The notes under the pieces were generated by a model. The model worked only from the letters and a program-made list of their open reading frames with translations, was not told the DNA's origin and made no database searches. Positions 57,130 to 64,000 of a DNA stretch of 64,000 nucleotides are shown piece by piece. Source of the DNA: Bog-159 sp050008575 (GTDB lineage Bacteria > Acidobacteriota > Terriglobia > Bryobacterales > Bryobacteraceae); contig JBEKMJ010000018.1 of NCBI GenBank assembly GCA_050008575.1, positions 1 through 64,000 of the forward strand, given 5' to 3'. A program made the position numbers and the translations under genes. Position 1 is the stretch's first letter, and each line of letters opens with the position of its first letter.

Positions 57130-58035
57130 TTATAACCGTTCCAGCCAGGCCGTCAGATCGCCGGGCAAGGGAGATTCGATTTCGAGCGGCTGGGCGGTGA
57201 ATGGGTGTTGAAAGCGGATGCGATGGGCATGCAGGAAAAAGCGGTCGCCGGGCGGCTGGATTTCGTTCTTGGCCGGCGCGCCATAGAGGCGGTCGCCGGC
57301 GACCGGATGGCCGATGCTGGAGAGATGCACGCGGATCTGGTGCGTACGGCCGGTCCCGATGCGGACCTCCAGGAACGTAAAGCCGGTGAAGCGGCGGAGG
57401 ACGCGGTATTCGGTGAAGGCGGCGCGGCCGCGGCCCAGGCGGGCGGTCATGCGGGTGCGGTGGCGCGGATCGCGCGCGATGGGCTTTTCGATGCGTCCGC
57501 GATCGGCCTGCACACTGCCGTGGACCAGCGCCAGGTAAGTCTTCTCCACCTGGCGGCCGGCGAACTGCGCGGCGAGTGCGCGATGCGCGGCATCGTTCTT
57601 GGCCACCAGGATCACGCCGCTGGTGAAGCGGTCCAGGCGATGCACGATGCCGGGCCGCAGGTCTCCGCCCAGCGCGGAAAGCGATTCGAAGCGGCCAAGC
57701 AGCGCATTTACCAGCGTGCCGCTGTGGACGCCGGCCCCGGCGTGCACCACCATGCCGGCGGGCTTGTCGATGGCTACGAAGTGTTGGTCTTCATAGAGCA
57801 CGCGCAGCGGAATGGCTTCCGGTTCGGCGCGGAGGGGAGGCAGATCGGCGGGCTCTACGTCGATGCGGTCGCCTTCGCGCAGCACGCGGGAGGCGCGCGC
57901 GGCGGCGCTGTTCACCAGCACGCGGCCGCGCTTGATCCAGTCCTGCAGGCGGGCGCGGCTGAATTCGGGGAGGTGGGCATGGAGCACCTGGTCAAGGCGT
58001 TGGCCGGCGTGTTTGGCGGTGGTGGAGAATTGCAC
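57130..58035 (-). CDS. RluA/RluD-family pseudouridine synthase
   Basis: 301 residues. An S4 RNA-binding domain (about 1-65: 'GQRLDQVLHAHLPEFSRARL', 'IKRGRVLVN') is followed by the catalytic domain: 'VLYEDQHFVAIDKPAGMVVH', 'GIVHRLDRFTSGVILVAKND' (catalytic Asp in H-R-L-D; the next residues R-F replace the usual K-D/E) and 'IGTGRTHQIRVHLSSIGHPV'. It isomerises uridines in 23S rRNA (RluD type) most likely. No Shine-Dalgarno of note. A REP-A-like hairpin lies between it and uppS. Confidence 0.93.
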   Translation of the reverse strand: MQFSTTAKHAGQRLDQVLHAHLPEFSRARLQDWIKRGRVLVNSAAARASRVLREGDRIDVEPADLPPLRAEPEAIPLRVLYEDQHFVAIDKPAGMVVHAGAGVHSGTLVNALLGRFESLSALGGDLRPGIVHRLDRFTSGVILVAKNDAAHRALAAQFAGRQVEKTYLALVHGSVQADRGRIEKPIARDPRHRTRMTARLGRGRAAFTEYRVLRRFTGFTFLEVRIGTGRTHQIRVHLSSIGHPVAGDRLYGAPAKNEIQPPGDRFFLHAHRIRFQHPFTAQPLEIESPLPGDLTAWLERL

Positions 58036-58043
58036 GGATTAAC

Positions 58044-58086
58044 TGCCGGCCGCCTGAAAGGCGGCCGCGGCCAGGATTGGCCGCCC
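58044..58086. repeat. REP-A-like hairpins
   Basis: GCCGGCCGCCTGAAAGGCGG then CCGCGGCCAGGATTGGCC. Two GC-rich stems in the gap between the uppS and rlu genes. Similar to modules at about 19590-19615 (GGCCGCGGCCAAGACTGGCC). Confidence 0.65.
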
Positions 58087-58101
58087 TCCAAAGAGATTAT
58101 C

Positions 58102-58848
58102 TCAGTCCAGCCAGGCGTGCGCGCCGGTGGCGGAAGGCGCTACCACTTGCGGGATGGCTCCGAAGCGCCTTTGCCGGGCATGGAACTGGCGAACGGCGGC
58201 GTCCAGATCGGCCGCATCGAAATCCGGCCACATGCGCCGGGAGAAGATCAGCTCGGCATAGGCGCACTCCCACAGCAGGAAATCGCTGAGGCGCTGCTCG
58301 CCGCCGGTGCGGATCAGCAGGTCCACGGGCGGTCCCAATTGCTCTTCCAGGCATTCGCGGCAAACCAGTCCGGCGTGCGCGGCTTGGCGCACGGCTTCGG
58401 CGATGGCGTCGCGCCCGGAGTAGTCCACCGCGATGCGAAGCTGCAGTTTTTGGCCGGCGCCGGTGGCGGATTCGGCCTGCGCGATGGCGGCGGGCAACTC
58501 GCCGCCCAGGCGGTCGCGACGTCCGATGACTTGGATGCGCACGCCGTTCTCCAGGCAGCGGCTGGTTTCCAAGCGAAGATGGTCGGCGAGCAATTCCATC
58601 AAGCCCGAGACTTCCTCGGGTGGGCGGCGCCAATTGTCCGAGGAAAAGGCGAACAGGGTCAGGATGCCGATGCCCAGGTCCGGCGCGGCTTCCACCGTGC
58701 GCCGCAAGGCGGCGGCGCCCGCGCGATGTCCCGCCAGGCGAGGTAACCCACGCGCCAAGGCCCACCGGCCGTTGCCGTCCATGATGATGGCCGCGTGCAG
58801 GCGGCCGGACTTGCCATGAGTACTTTGCATCATAAAGTATGTTTCCAA
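58102..58848 (-). CDS. uppS: Isoprenyl transferase (undecaprenyl diphosphate synthase)
   Basis: 248 residues. 'HAAIIMDGNGRWALARGLPR' (D-G-N-G-R-W diphosphate site), 'GHRAGAAALRRTVEAAPDLG', 'LTLFAFSSDNWRRPPEEV', 'AVDYSGRDAIAEAVRQAA' and 'DLLIRTGGEQRLSDFLLWEC' with 'AYAELIF' are all diagnostic. It builds the C55 lipid carrier for peptidoglycan. The start may be the ATG at 58833 or 58830 rather than 58848; no Shine-Dalgarno decides. Not next to cdsA or frr, unlike in many bacteria. Confidence 0.95.
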   Translation of the reverse strand: METYFMMQSTHGKSGRLHAAIIMDGNGRWALARGLPRLAGHRAGAAALRRTVEAAPDLGIGILTLFAFSSDNWRRPPEEVSGLMELLADHLRLETSRCLENGVRIQVIGRRDRLGGELPAAIAQAESATGAGQKLQLRIAVDYSGRDAIAEAVRQAAHAGLVCRECLEEQLGPPVDLLIRTGGEQRLSDFLLWECAYAELIFSRRMWPDFDAADLDAAVRQFHARQRRFGAIPQVVAPSATGAHAWLD

Positions 58849-58858
58849 AAAAGGGGGG

Positions 58859-59221
58859 TTACCGCTCCCGCATCGTGCCGATGAGGGCCTCCATATGATC
58901 CAGGTAGCGCTCCAGCGCGCGGCGTCCGATCGCGGTCAGGCGATACTCTGTCTTGGGCAGCCGGTTTTCGAACGACTTGCTGCAGGCGATGTACTGGGCG
59001 TCTTCCAGTTTGCGCGCGTGGACGCTGAGATTGCCGTCGGTGGTTTCGAGCAGCTTCTTCAGCTCGTTGAAGGTCAGCGATTCGTTGACCGCCAATGCGC
59101 TCAGAATGCCGAGACGCAGGCGCTCGTGGATCAGCCGGTCGAGCTTGGGAGCGCCGCCGCCAATTCCTGCGGGGCGCAGTTTCTTGTCGCGTTCGCGCGG
59201 GAGCGCGTTTTGTCTAGCCAC
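58859..59221 (-). CDS. Winged-helix transcriptional regulator
   Basis: 120 residues. 'LDRLIHERLRLGILSALAVN', 'ESLTFNELKKLLETTDGNLS' and 'VHARKLEDAQYIACSKSFEN' form a winged helix of the MarR/ArsR-like type with a T-D-G-N-L-S-x-H recognition helix, then a C-terminal helix 'RRALERYLDHMEALIGTM'. Similar small regulators are usually paired with a membrane protein, as here: its ATG overlaps the stop of the upstream membrane gene by 8 bases. It probably controls its own operon. Confidence 0.85.
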   Translation of the reverse strand: MARQNALPRERDKKLRPAGIGGGAPKLDRLIHERLRLGILSALAVNESLTFNELKKLLETTDGNLSVHARKLEDAQYIACSKSFENRLPKTEYRLTAIGRRALERYLDHMEALIGTMRER

Positions 59222-59864
59222 CGTATTTCACCTTAATCAAAATGCCAAACAAGATGTGCAGGCCGCCGAAGCCCGCGGCCAGAAGGGCATTGCCCCAGGC
59301 GACTGGCGCAAACAGGGCCGCCGCGCCCAAGGCCATAAAGCAGATGCCCATCACCGGCACCACCTTCACGGAAGCCGCGCCACCGCACAGCACGCCGGTG
59401 CCATAGAGCAGCAGCCAGACGCCGGGCAGCGGCGCGATCAATCCGGCGCGAAACAGGACCAGAGTGAGTAGGGCGCCCGCCAGGAGGGGCGGCGCGAACC
59501 CCAGCAGGAATTTGCGGCCCGGACCGGAGAGCAGCGGCATCCCTACCTTGTGCGACTTGCGCGCGGCGGCCGCCACGCCGATCAGACACGCCAGCACCGC
59601 CTCGCCCAGCCAGGCCGCGAGCCAGGCGTCCGCGTTCCACACGCGCCACACCAGCGCCGCCACGGCCAGAGCCGTGCAGCCCAGCGCGATTCCACCCACG
59701 CCCGGCACCGCGGTGAACGCGCCGGCCCGCTCCATGGCGGAGCGGATGTACTGCAGGTTGTCGAAGGCGTGCGCCTGGATGGCGACGGGTTCGGGGCGGG
59801 GCTGACGTATGGGACGGACAACGGCCACGAACCGATTATAGAACGGCGGGTTCTCGTCGCGCAA
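59214..59864 (-). CDS. Membrane protein paired with the winged-helix regulator
   Basis: 216 residues. After about 45 polar residues there are five to six hydrophobic segments: 'GIALGCTALAVAALVWRV', 'LGEAVLACLIGVAAAA', 'LLGFAPPLLAGALLTLVLFR', 'VWLLLYGTGVLCGGAA', 'GICFMALGAAALFAPVA' and 'LLAAGFGGLHILFGILI'. The polar start contains 'HAFDNLQYIRSAMERAGAFT', which I recall from acidobacterial proteins preceding such regulators. Function unknown; perhaps a membrane sensor for the regulator. First gene of the two-gene unit. Confidence 0.75.
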   Translation of the reverse strand: MRDENPPFYNRFVAVVRPIRQPRPEPVAIQAHAFDNLQYIRSAMERAGAFTAVPGVGGIALGCTALAVAALVWRVWNADAWLAAWLGEAVLACLIGVAAAARKSHKVGMPLLSGPGRKFLLGFAPPLLAGALLTLVLFRAGLIAPLPGVWLLLYGTGVLCGGAASVKVVPVMGICFMALGAAALFAPVAWGNALLAAGFGGLHILFGILIKVKYGG

Positions 59865-59930
59865 GTACTTTTCGAAGCAAAGTAGCGGACGGAACCGCCT
59901 GCCCCCACAGGCATGTTACAGTAGCGCAAA

Positions 59931-60686
59931 ATGGAACATCTGCAATCCGAACGTAACGGCGACTTATCGATTTTGACCCTGTCGCGGGGAAAAGCCAATG
60001 CGTTGAACTACGCGTTGGTCGAAGAACTGTGCGGCGCGGTGGCGGCGGCCACGACGGACGGCTCCGTACGCGGGCTGGTGCTGGCGAGCGACCGGCCGCG
60101 ATTCTTTTCAAGCGGCTTCGATATCCGTGAGGTTTTCACCTATGATCGCGACGGCATGGCGGCGTTCTTCGGCCGGTTTATCGATCTATACGAGAGCCTC
60201 TACCGGTGCCCTAAGCCGGTGGTGGCGGCGCTGAGCGGGCATACGTTCGCCGGGGGAGCCATCCTGGCGATCTCGAGCGATTTCCGGATCATGGCGGAGG
60301 GCGATTTCGGCTTCGCGCTGAACGAAATCAATCTGGGGCTGGCGCTTACGCCCACCCTGCGCGAAATGCTGGTAAATGCGGTGGGACTGGCGGGCGCGCG
60401 GGAAGTGATGCTGCTCGGCGAGCCGCTGACACCCGCCCGCGCTCTGGAAATCGGCCTGGTGCGGGAACTGGCACCCGCCGAACAGGTCCGAGACCGCGCC
60501 ATCGCGTTGGCCCGGTCTCTGGGCGCGAAGCCGCCTATAGCCTATCGGGAGATCAAACGCTCGATACGTGAGTTCGGCGGACACGACGCCGCGCATACCG
60601 ACCGGGCCGCCCTCAGCCAGTTCCTGGATATGTGGTTCTCCGCGGAAGCGCAAGAGGCGCGCCGCGTGGTGGCATCGAGGGTCTGA
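59931..60686 (+). CDS. Enoyl-CoA hydratase/isomerase family protein
   Basis: 251 residues, crotonase fold. 'ILTLSRGKANALNYALVEEL' (start of the fold), 'RFFSSGFDIREVFTYDRDG' (first oxyanion loop), 'AALSGHTFAGGAILAISSDF' (second oxyanion Gly) and 'FALNEINLGLALTPTLREML', where Glu in N-E-I-N-L-G is the catalytic acid position. Substrate unknown. It lies 276 bases before KASIII on the same strand with a REP-A array between, so a joint role in acyl metabolism is possible but not shown. Confidence 0.9.
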   Translation: MEHLQSERNGDLSILTLSRGKANALNYALVEELCGAVAAATTDGSVRGLVLASDRPRFFSSGFDIREVFTYDRDGMAAFFGRFIDLYESLYRCPKPVVAALSGHTFAGGAILAISSDFRIMAEGDFGFALNEINLGLALTPTLREMLVNAVGLAGAREVMLLGEPLTPARALEIGLVRELAPAEQVRDRAIALARSLGAKPPIAYREIKRSIREFGGHDAAHTDRAALSQFLDMWFSAEAQEARRVVASRV

Positions 60687-60764
60687 GAGACTCATCTATG
60701 CCCCATTGCGGCTCAATGGGTTAGGGCCTGTTTCGACACCGGTTTTCGGGCAAGCTTCGCTCGC

Positions 60765-60905
60765 CGCCGGACTTTGGCCTTTCGACCTCGTAGGGCGGCG
60801 CCATGCGCCGCCGAGGGGCTTTAGCCCCGCTTGGGCGAACTCCGCTCACCTGCGCTGGCAGGGGTGCCAGCGCGGCAGGCAGGGTCGCCACGCCGGGGCG
60901 CGCGC
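60765..60905. repeat. REP-A composite repeat array
   Basis: GGGCGGCGCCATGCGCCGCC, GGGGCTTTAGCCCC, GCGCTGGCAGGGGTGCCAGC, GGGTCGCCACGCC. It fills most of the gap between the crotonase and KASIII genes. Confidence 0.75.
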
Positions 60906-60962
60906 CACACCGCATAACCGTAATTGAGGTACCTTGGGATGGGGGGGCACTCAAGGGCTATC

Positions 60963-62033
60963 ATGGAGCAACAAGGACCCCTTCCGTTGCAACGTACCCG
61001 CTTCCGGGTGGCCGGCTACGCGCAGGCATTTCCTTCCACCGTATTGAAAAATCGTGAGTTGGCGCTGCAGTTGGGCGTCGATGCAGAATGGATCCGGGCA
61101 CGCTGCGGGGTGCATGCCCGATATGTCTCCGGTCCCGGCGAAACCACCACTACCTTGGGGGTGCGGGCTGCCCGGCAGGCCCTTTTGAACGCGCCATCGT
61201 TCCAACCGGACTGCCTGGTATGCGCGACATTCACGCCGGATTACCCGCTGTGCCCCTGCGGTCCGGCTATCGCGCATGCCTTGGAACTGGGGCCGATACC
61301 CGCTTTCGACCTGAACGCGGCCTGCTCGGGCGGCGTTCTGGGCCTGATCACGGCGCTGAGCTTTATCGCCGCCGGGACGGCGCAGCGGGTTCTGCTGGTG
61401 GCCAGCGATACGGTGACGCATCACCTGGCGGACGACGATGCGCATACCCGCATCCTGTTTGGCGATGGGGCGGCAGCTTTTCTGATCGAGGCTTGCCCGC
61501 AGGGAATCGCGCTGCGCTCCTGGGTGATGGGATCGGACGGCGCCGGCGCAAAGCTCTTTTACGTGCCGCATGGCGGCTCGGCGGCGCCCTGGCAAGCGCC
61601 CGGCAATGGCGATCCGCGGGGGGCCACGGTTTCCATGCAAGGCCGGCCGCTGTTCCGGTTCGCTTCCCAGCGCGGGACCGAGATGCTGCTGGAAACCTGT
61701 GCCAAGGCCGGAATCAAGCCCGACGATCTGGATTGGGTGCTGGTGCACCAAGCCAACGTGCGCATCGTGGAACAACTGCAGGAGCGCACCGGGATCGCCC
61801 CGGAAAAATGGATCGTGAATATGGCGGGGATCGGCAACACCTGCTCGGCTTCGGTGCTGCTGGCCCTGGGGGATTTGCTGGATCGTAACGCGACCGCGGC
61901 CGGCGACAACGTGCTGTTGGCCGGATTTGGCGCGGGGCTTACCTGGGCGGCGGCGCTGTTCGAATGGGGAGAAGCCGTGCACCCTGCGCCGGCGGGACTG
62001 GCGTTACACCACCGCAAAACTATTGGGTTCTAG
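60963..62033 (+). CDS. Beta-ketoacyl-ACP synthase III-like enzyme
   Basis: 356 residues from ATG 60963. Thiolase fold with the full KASIII triad: Cys121 in 'FDLNAACSGGVLGLITALSF', His262 in 'LDWVLVHQANVRIVEQL' and Asn292 in 'NMAGIGNTCSASVLLALGDL'. 'DAHTRILFGDGAAAFLIEA' is also typical of FabH. It would start fatty acid synthesis or make a specialised beta-ketoacyl product; no acyl-carrier or FabD/FabG gene is adjacent, so a secondary role is possible. The last 20 residues are an unusual polar extension. Confidence 0.92.
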   Translation: MEQQGPLPLQRTRFRVAGYAQAFPSTVLKNRELALQLGVDAEWIRARCGVHARYVSGPGETTTTLGVRAARQALLNAPSFQPDCLVCATFTPDYPLCPCGPAIAHALELGPIPAFDLNAACSGGVLGLITALSFIAAGTAQRVLLVASDTVTHHLADDDAHTRILFGDGAAAFLIEACPQGIALRSWVMGSDGAGAKLFYVPHGGSAAPWQAPGNGDPRGATVSMQGRPLFRFASQRGTEMLLETCAKAGIKPDDLDWVLVHQANVRIVEQLQERTGIAPEKWIVNMAGIGNTCSASVLLALGDLLDRNATAAGDNVLLAGFGAGLTWAAALFEWGEAVHPAPAGLALHHRKTIGF

Positions 62034-62047
62034 GGGCTGGGCGCTGG

Positions 62048-62248
62048 TCAGAAGCGGCAGCGGCCGATGCAGCACTTGCCCAGACAGGTCTTGCAGGAGA
62101 GCCGCTTGGAGAGAATGCGCCCTTGCGAGGCAGAGTCGCCATTCGCGGCGGACTTCCGAACGAAGCCCTGCAGCGTGATGGGTGGCGTGGCGCTCGCGGG
62201 TGGGTGAAAATGGGGACTTTCGCTCACGATCATGGAATGATTCAACAT
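62048..62248 (-). CDS. Small Cys-rich peptide, unknown
   Basis: 66 residues from ATG 62248, with a strong GGAGGG 9 bases upstream. The first about 45 residues are a hydrophilic leader-like part (LNHSMIVSESPHFHPPASAT, 'TLQGFVRKSAANGDSASQGR') and the end is RLSCKTCLGKCCIGRCRF: five Cys in 16 residues, C-x2-C-x3-C-C-x3-C, basic. No signal peptide. It could be a metal-binding peptide, a ribosomally made modified peptide precursor or a disulfide-rich effector. No maturation enzyme is next to it; the neighbours are KASIII (convergent) and HemQ (divergent, 123 bases). I recognise no family. Confidence 0.6.
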   Translation of the reverse strand: MLNHSMIVSESPHFHPPASATPPITLQGFVRKSAANGDSASQGRILSKRLSCKTCLGKCCIGRCRF

Positions 62249-62371
62249 GGCATCTACCCTCCAGGCCCTTTTTGTTACTTGCAGCATCCGATTTAGCAAG
62301 ATTGTTGCCAATTCCGCCTCGCGACGCCGAGCGCGGAGACACATTCACGGCTGTGCCAAAATAGAGGGGCG

Positions 62372-63184
62372 ATGACCTCTTTGCCGCCCGTTCCCTTGAC
62401 CCTCGAAGGCGCCAGCGTCTTGCACCAGATGATGCGGTTCCGCTGGACAGCCTGGAAATCCCAGTCGCCCGCCCAGCAGGACGCGGCGCTCGAAGAAGCC
62501 GCCGCTACCCTCAACGCCATGCCCGGAGCGACGGACCAAACCGCCGTTTATTCGCTCATCGGCCACAAAGGCGATTTCATGTTCCTGCATTTCCGGAAGA
62601 ACTTCGAGGAACTAAACCAGGCTGAGATCGCGCTGGCGCGCCTACGCTTGTCGGAATTCCTGGAGCCCACCACATCGTATCTTTCGATGGTGGAACTGGG
62701 GCTGTATGAGTCCACGCTGAAGCTCTATGGCAGCCTCGCCGAGCGCGGCATCGAGCCGCATTCCGCGGAATGGAACCAGGAGATCGAAGGGCAACTGGCG
62801 CGCCAGCGGCAGACCATGGCGCCGCGCTTATGGCCGGCGATTCCGGACCGCAAATACATCTGCTTCTATCCCATGGACCGCCGCCGCGGCGAAAGCGTGA
62901 ACTGGTACCAGGTGCCCATGGCCGAGCGCCAGCGCATGATGCACGAGCACGGCATGGTGGGCCGCCGCTACGCCGACGAGGTGAAGCAGATCATCACCGG
63001 CTCCATCGGCTTCGACGATTGGGAATGGGGCGTGGATCTGTTCGCCGACGATCCGCTGGTCTTCAAGAAATTGATTTACGAGATGCGCTTCGACGAAGTG
63101 AGCGCCGCGTATGCGCTGTTCGGGATTTTCTACGTGGGGCTGCGGGTGGCCGTGGGAGACCTGGCGGCGCTGTTGAAGACTTAA
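62372..63184 (+). CDS. hemQ: Coproheme decarboxylase (chlorite dismutase family)
   Basis: 270 residues. The N-terminal ferredoxin-like half (about 20-120) and the haem-binding half: 'KYICFYPMDRRRGESVNWYQ' (catalytic Tyr in Y-P-M), 'RMMHEHGMVGRRYADEVKQI', 'ITGSIGFDDWEWGVDLFADD' and 'FKKLIYEMRFDEVSAAYALF' with 'GIFYVG' are the HemQ/ChdC pattern. It decarboxylates coproheme III to haem b in the coproporphyrin-dependent route. Single gene here, no hemH or hemY next to it. The ATG (62372) has no clear Shine-Dalgarno. Confidence 0.92.
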   Translation: MTSLPPVPLTLEGASVLHQMMRFRWTAWKSQSPAQQDAALEEAAATLNAMPGATDQTAVYSLIGHKGDFMFLHFRKNFEELNQAEIALARLRLSEFLEPTTSYLSMVELGLYESTLKLYGSLAERGIEPHSAEWNQEIEGQLARQRQTMAPRLWPAIPDRKYICFYPMDRRRGESVNWYQVPMAERQRMMHEHGMVGRRYADEVKQIITGSIGFDDWEWGVDLFADDPLVFKKLIYEMRFDEVSAAYALFGIFYVGLRVAVGDLAALLKT

Positions 63185-63212
63185 GCCGCCAACGGAAGGG
63201 CATGCCGGAACA

Positions 63213-64000
63213 ATGCGCAAGATTTCCCGCAGAGATGCCTTGTTCGTCCTGGGAGCGCCCGCCTGTGCCGCACCGCCGCAAATAGCCGCCCCAGCCGAGG
63301 GACGCGGACTGCCGCCAGGCGTGAAGGCGGTCTGGGACCTGGAGAAGGCGTACCGCGAATCGACGCCGACGCGCGAACGGCTATGCATCAATGGGTTGTG
63401 GCGCTGGCAGCCCGCCGGGAGCGATGCGGAAGCGGCGCCGGACGGCGGTTGGGGATACCTCCGGGTACCGGAACCCTGGCCCGGCGGAGCCCCCCAGCGG
63501 GAGGCCCAGACGGTATTCTTCCCGCCTCGCGATTGGGCCGGAAAGGAGCTGGCCGGCGTGACGGCGGCATGGCAGCAGCGGGAAGTGACCGTGCCGCGGG
63601 AGTGGAACGGCCGCCGCATCGCATTGAATACGGCCTACCTTAATTCCTACGCGTCCGTATACCTGGACGGCAAGCAGGCGGGCGAGATGCGCTACCCCGC
63701 GGGGGAGATCGACCTGACGGCGTTGTGCCACCCCGGCCGGAAGCAGACCCTGAGCATGCTGGTGATGGCGCTGCCGCTGAAGGGCGTAATGCTCTCGTAC
63801 AGCAACACGGCAACCGCCAAGCTGGTAGAGGGCCGGGTGGCGCGGCGGGGGCTGTGCGGCGACGTGTACCTGGAGAGCGCGCCCGCCGGGGCGCGCATCG
63901 CCGATGTGAAGGTGGAAACTTCGGTACGCCGCTGGCAAGTCACCTTCGAAGCGGCGCTCGCCGGATTGGACCCGCGGGGGCAATACATGCTGCGCGCCGT
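63213..64000 (+). CDS. Tat-exported glycoside hydrolase family 2-like protein, 5' part
   Basis: Runs off the right edge; 262 codons are visible without a stop. N-terminus RKISRRDALFVLGAPACAAP has a twin-arginine motif. Then 'RERLCINGLWRWQPAGSDAE', 'WQQREVTVPREWNGRRIALN', 'TAYLNSYASVYLDGKQAGEM' and 'GLCGDVYLES', which follow the sugar-binding domain of family 2 glycosidases (N-G-x-W, W-Y/Q-x-R, V-Y-L/V-N/D-G, G-I/L-x-G-D-V). The catalytic barrel would lie beyond the window. Starts 28 bases after hemQ. Confidence 0.75.
   Translation, partial: MRKISRRDALFVLGAPACAAPPQIAAPAEGRGLPPGVKAVWDLEKAYRESTPTRERLCINGLWRWQPAGSDAEAAPDGGWGYLRVPEPWPGGAPQREAQTVFFPPRDWAGKELAGVTAAWQQREVTVPREWNGRRIALNTAYLNSYASVYLDGKQAGEMRYPAGEIDLTALCHPGRKQTLSMLVMALPLKGVMLSYSNTATAKLVEGRVARRGLCGDVYLESAPAGARIADVKVETSVRRWQVTFEAALAGLDPRGQYMLRA

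Noticed and set aside
61964..62296. Forward ORF downstream of KASIII
   Set aside because: Shadow frame, antisense to the Cys-rich peptide whose ribosome binding site is far better.

Overview
The window (64 kb, GC-rich, densely coding, both strands used) reads as a chromosomal segment of a Solibacter/Bryobacter-like member of the Acidobacteriota. This placement is an inference from gene content: two VWFA-related proteins of the acidobacterial type, two proteins with the Solibacter-type 'S-I-F/Y-G-x-N-L-A' beta-sandwich domain (TIGR03437-like), a CRTAC1/ASPIC-UnbV protein, a CehA-like metallohydrolase, a GloVer-type tandem-repeat protein and many secreted or Tat-exported enzymes. I found no rRNA, tRNA, CRISPR array, complete insertion sequence or prophage.

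Layout. 1-3345: glycine cleavage operon gcvT(partial)-gcvH-gcvPA-gcvPB, followed by a small unknown ORF and a GT39-like membrane glycosyltransferase. 5747-7531: a decay zone with a broken ribbon-helix-helix antitoxin, a repeat island and a twice-frameshifted GloVer protein. 7669-18241: secreted beta-helix protein, PilZ protein, TIGR03437/PQQ-propeller protein, HEAT-hemerythrin fusion, LmbE-like deacetylase, SDR, Tat-exported Gfo/Idh/MocA oxidoreductase, SYLF protein. 18385-24021: HDOD protein, a degenerate gene, a TIGR03437-like protein, a small secreted protein, folP. 24380-32079: a giant heparinase-like secreted protein, a VWFA protein and CRTAC1, whose 3' end runs over an antisense higA remnant. 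32636-38772: lysine/diaminopimelate cluster M20 peptidase-asd-lysC-dapB-(membrane protein)-dapA. 38939-49346: secreted propeller protein, zinc-ribbon Ser/Thr kinase, Xre/RES toxin-antitoxin pair, a reverse-strand run CehA-HEXXH protein-TlpA-DsbD-N, a DUF2971 protein and a frameshifted HEPN/MNT pair. 49596-54890: a probable envelope/stress group (two YflT-like proteins, a small lmo0937-type peptide, a YXWGXW protein, zwf, a BON lipoprotein). 54940-64000: DUF4419, VWFA, RluD-type pseudouridine synthase, uppS, a wHTH/membrane-protein pair, enoyl-CoA hydratase, KASIII, a Cys-rich small peptide, HemQ and the start of a glycoside-hydrolase-like protein.

The most distinctive feature is a dispersed system of short composite repeats at gene boundaries. 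One family (REP-A) is built of back-to-back hairpin modules whose stems differ between copies by compensating changes. Several copies are read as protein: the N-terminus of DapB, the C-terminus of the M20 peptidase, and the C-terminus of the ORF after gcvPB. A second family (REP-B) forms large inverted pairs. Four toxin-antitoxin loci in different states of decay, and one 66-residue Cys-rich peptide with a strong ribosome binding site, are the other main leads.
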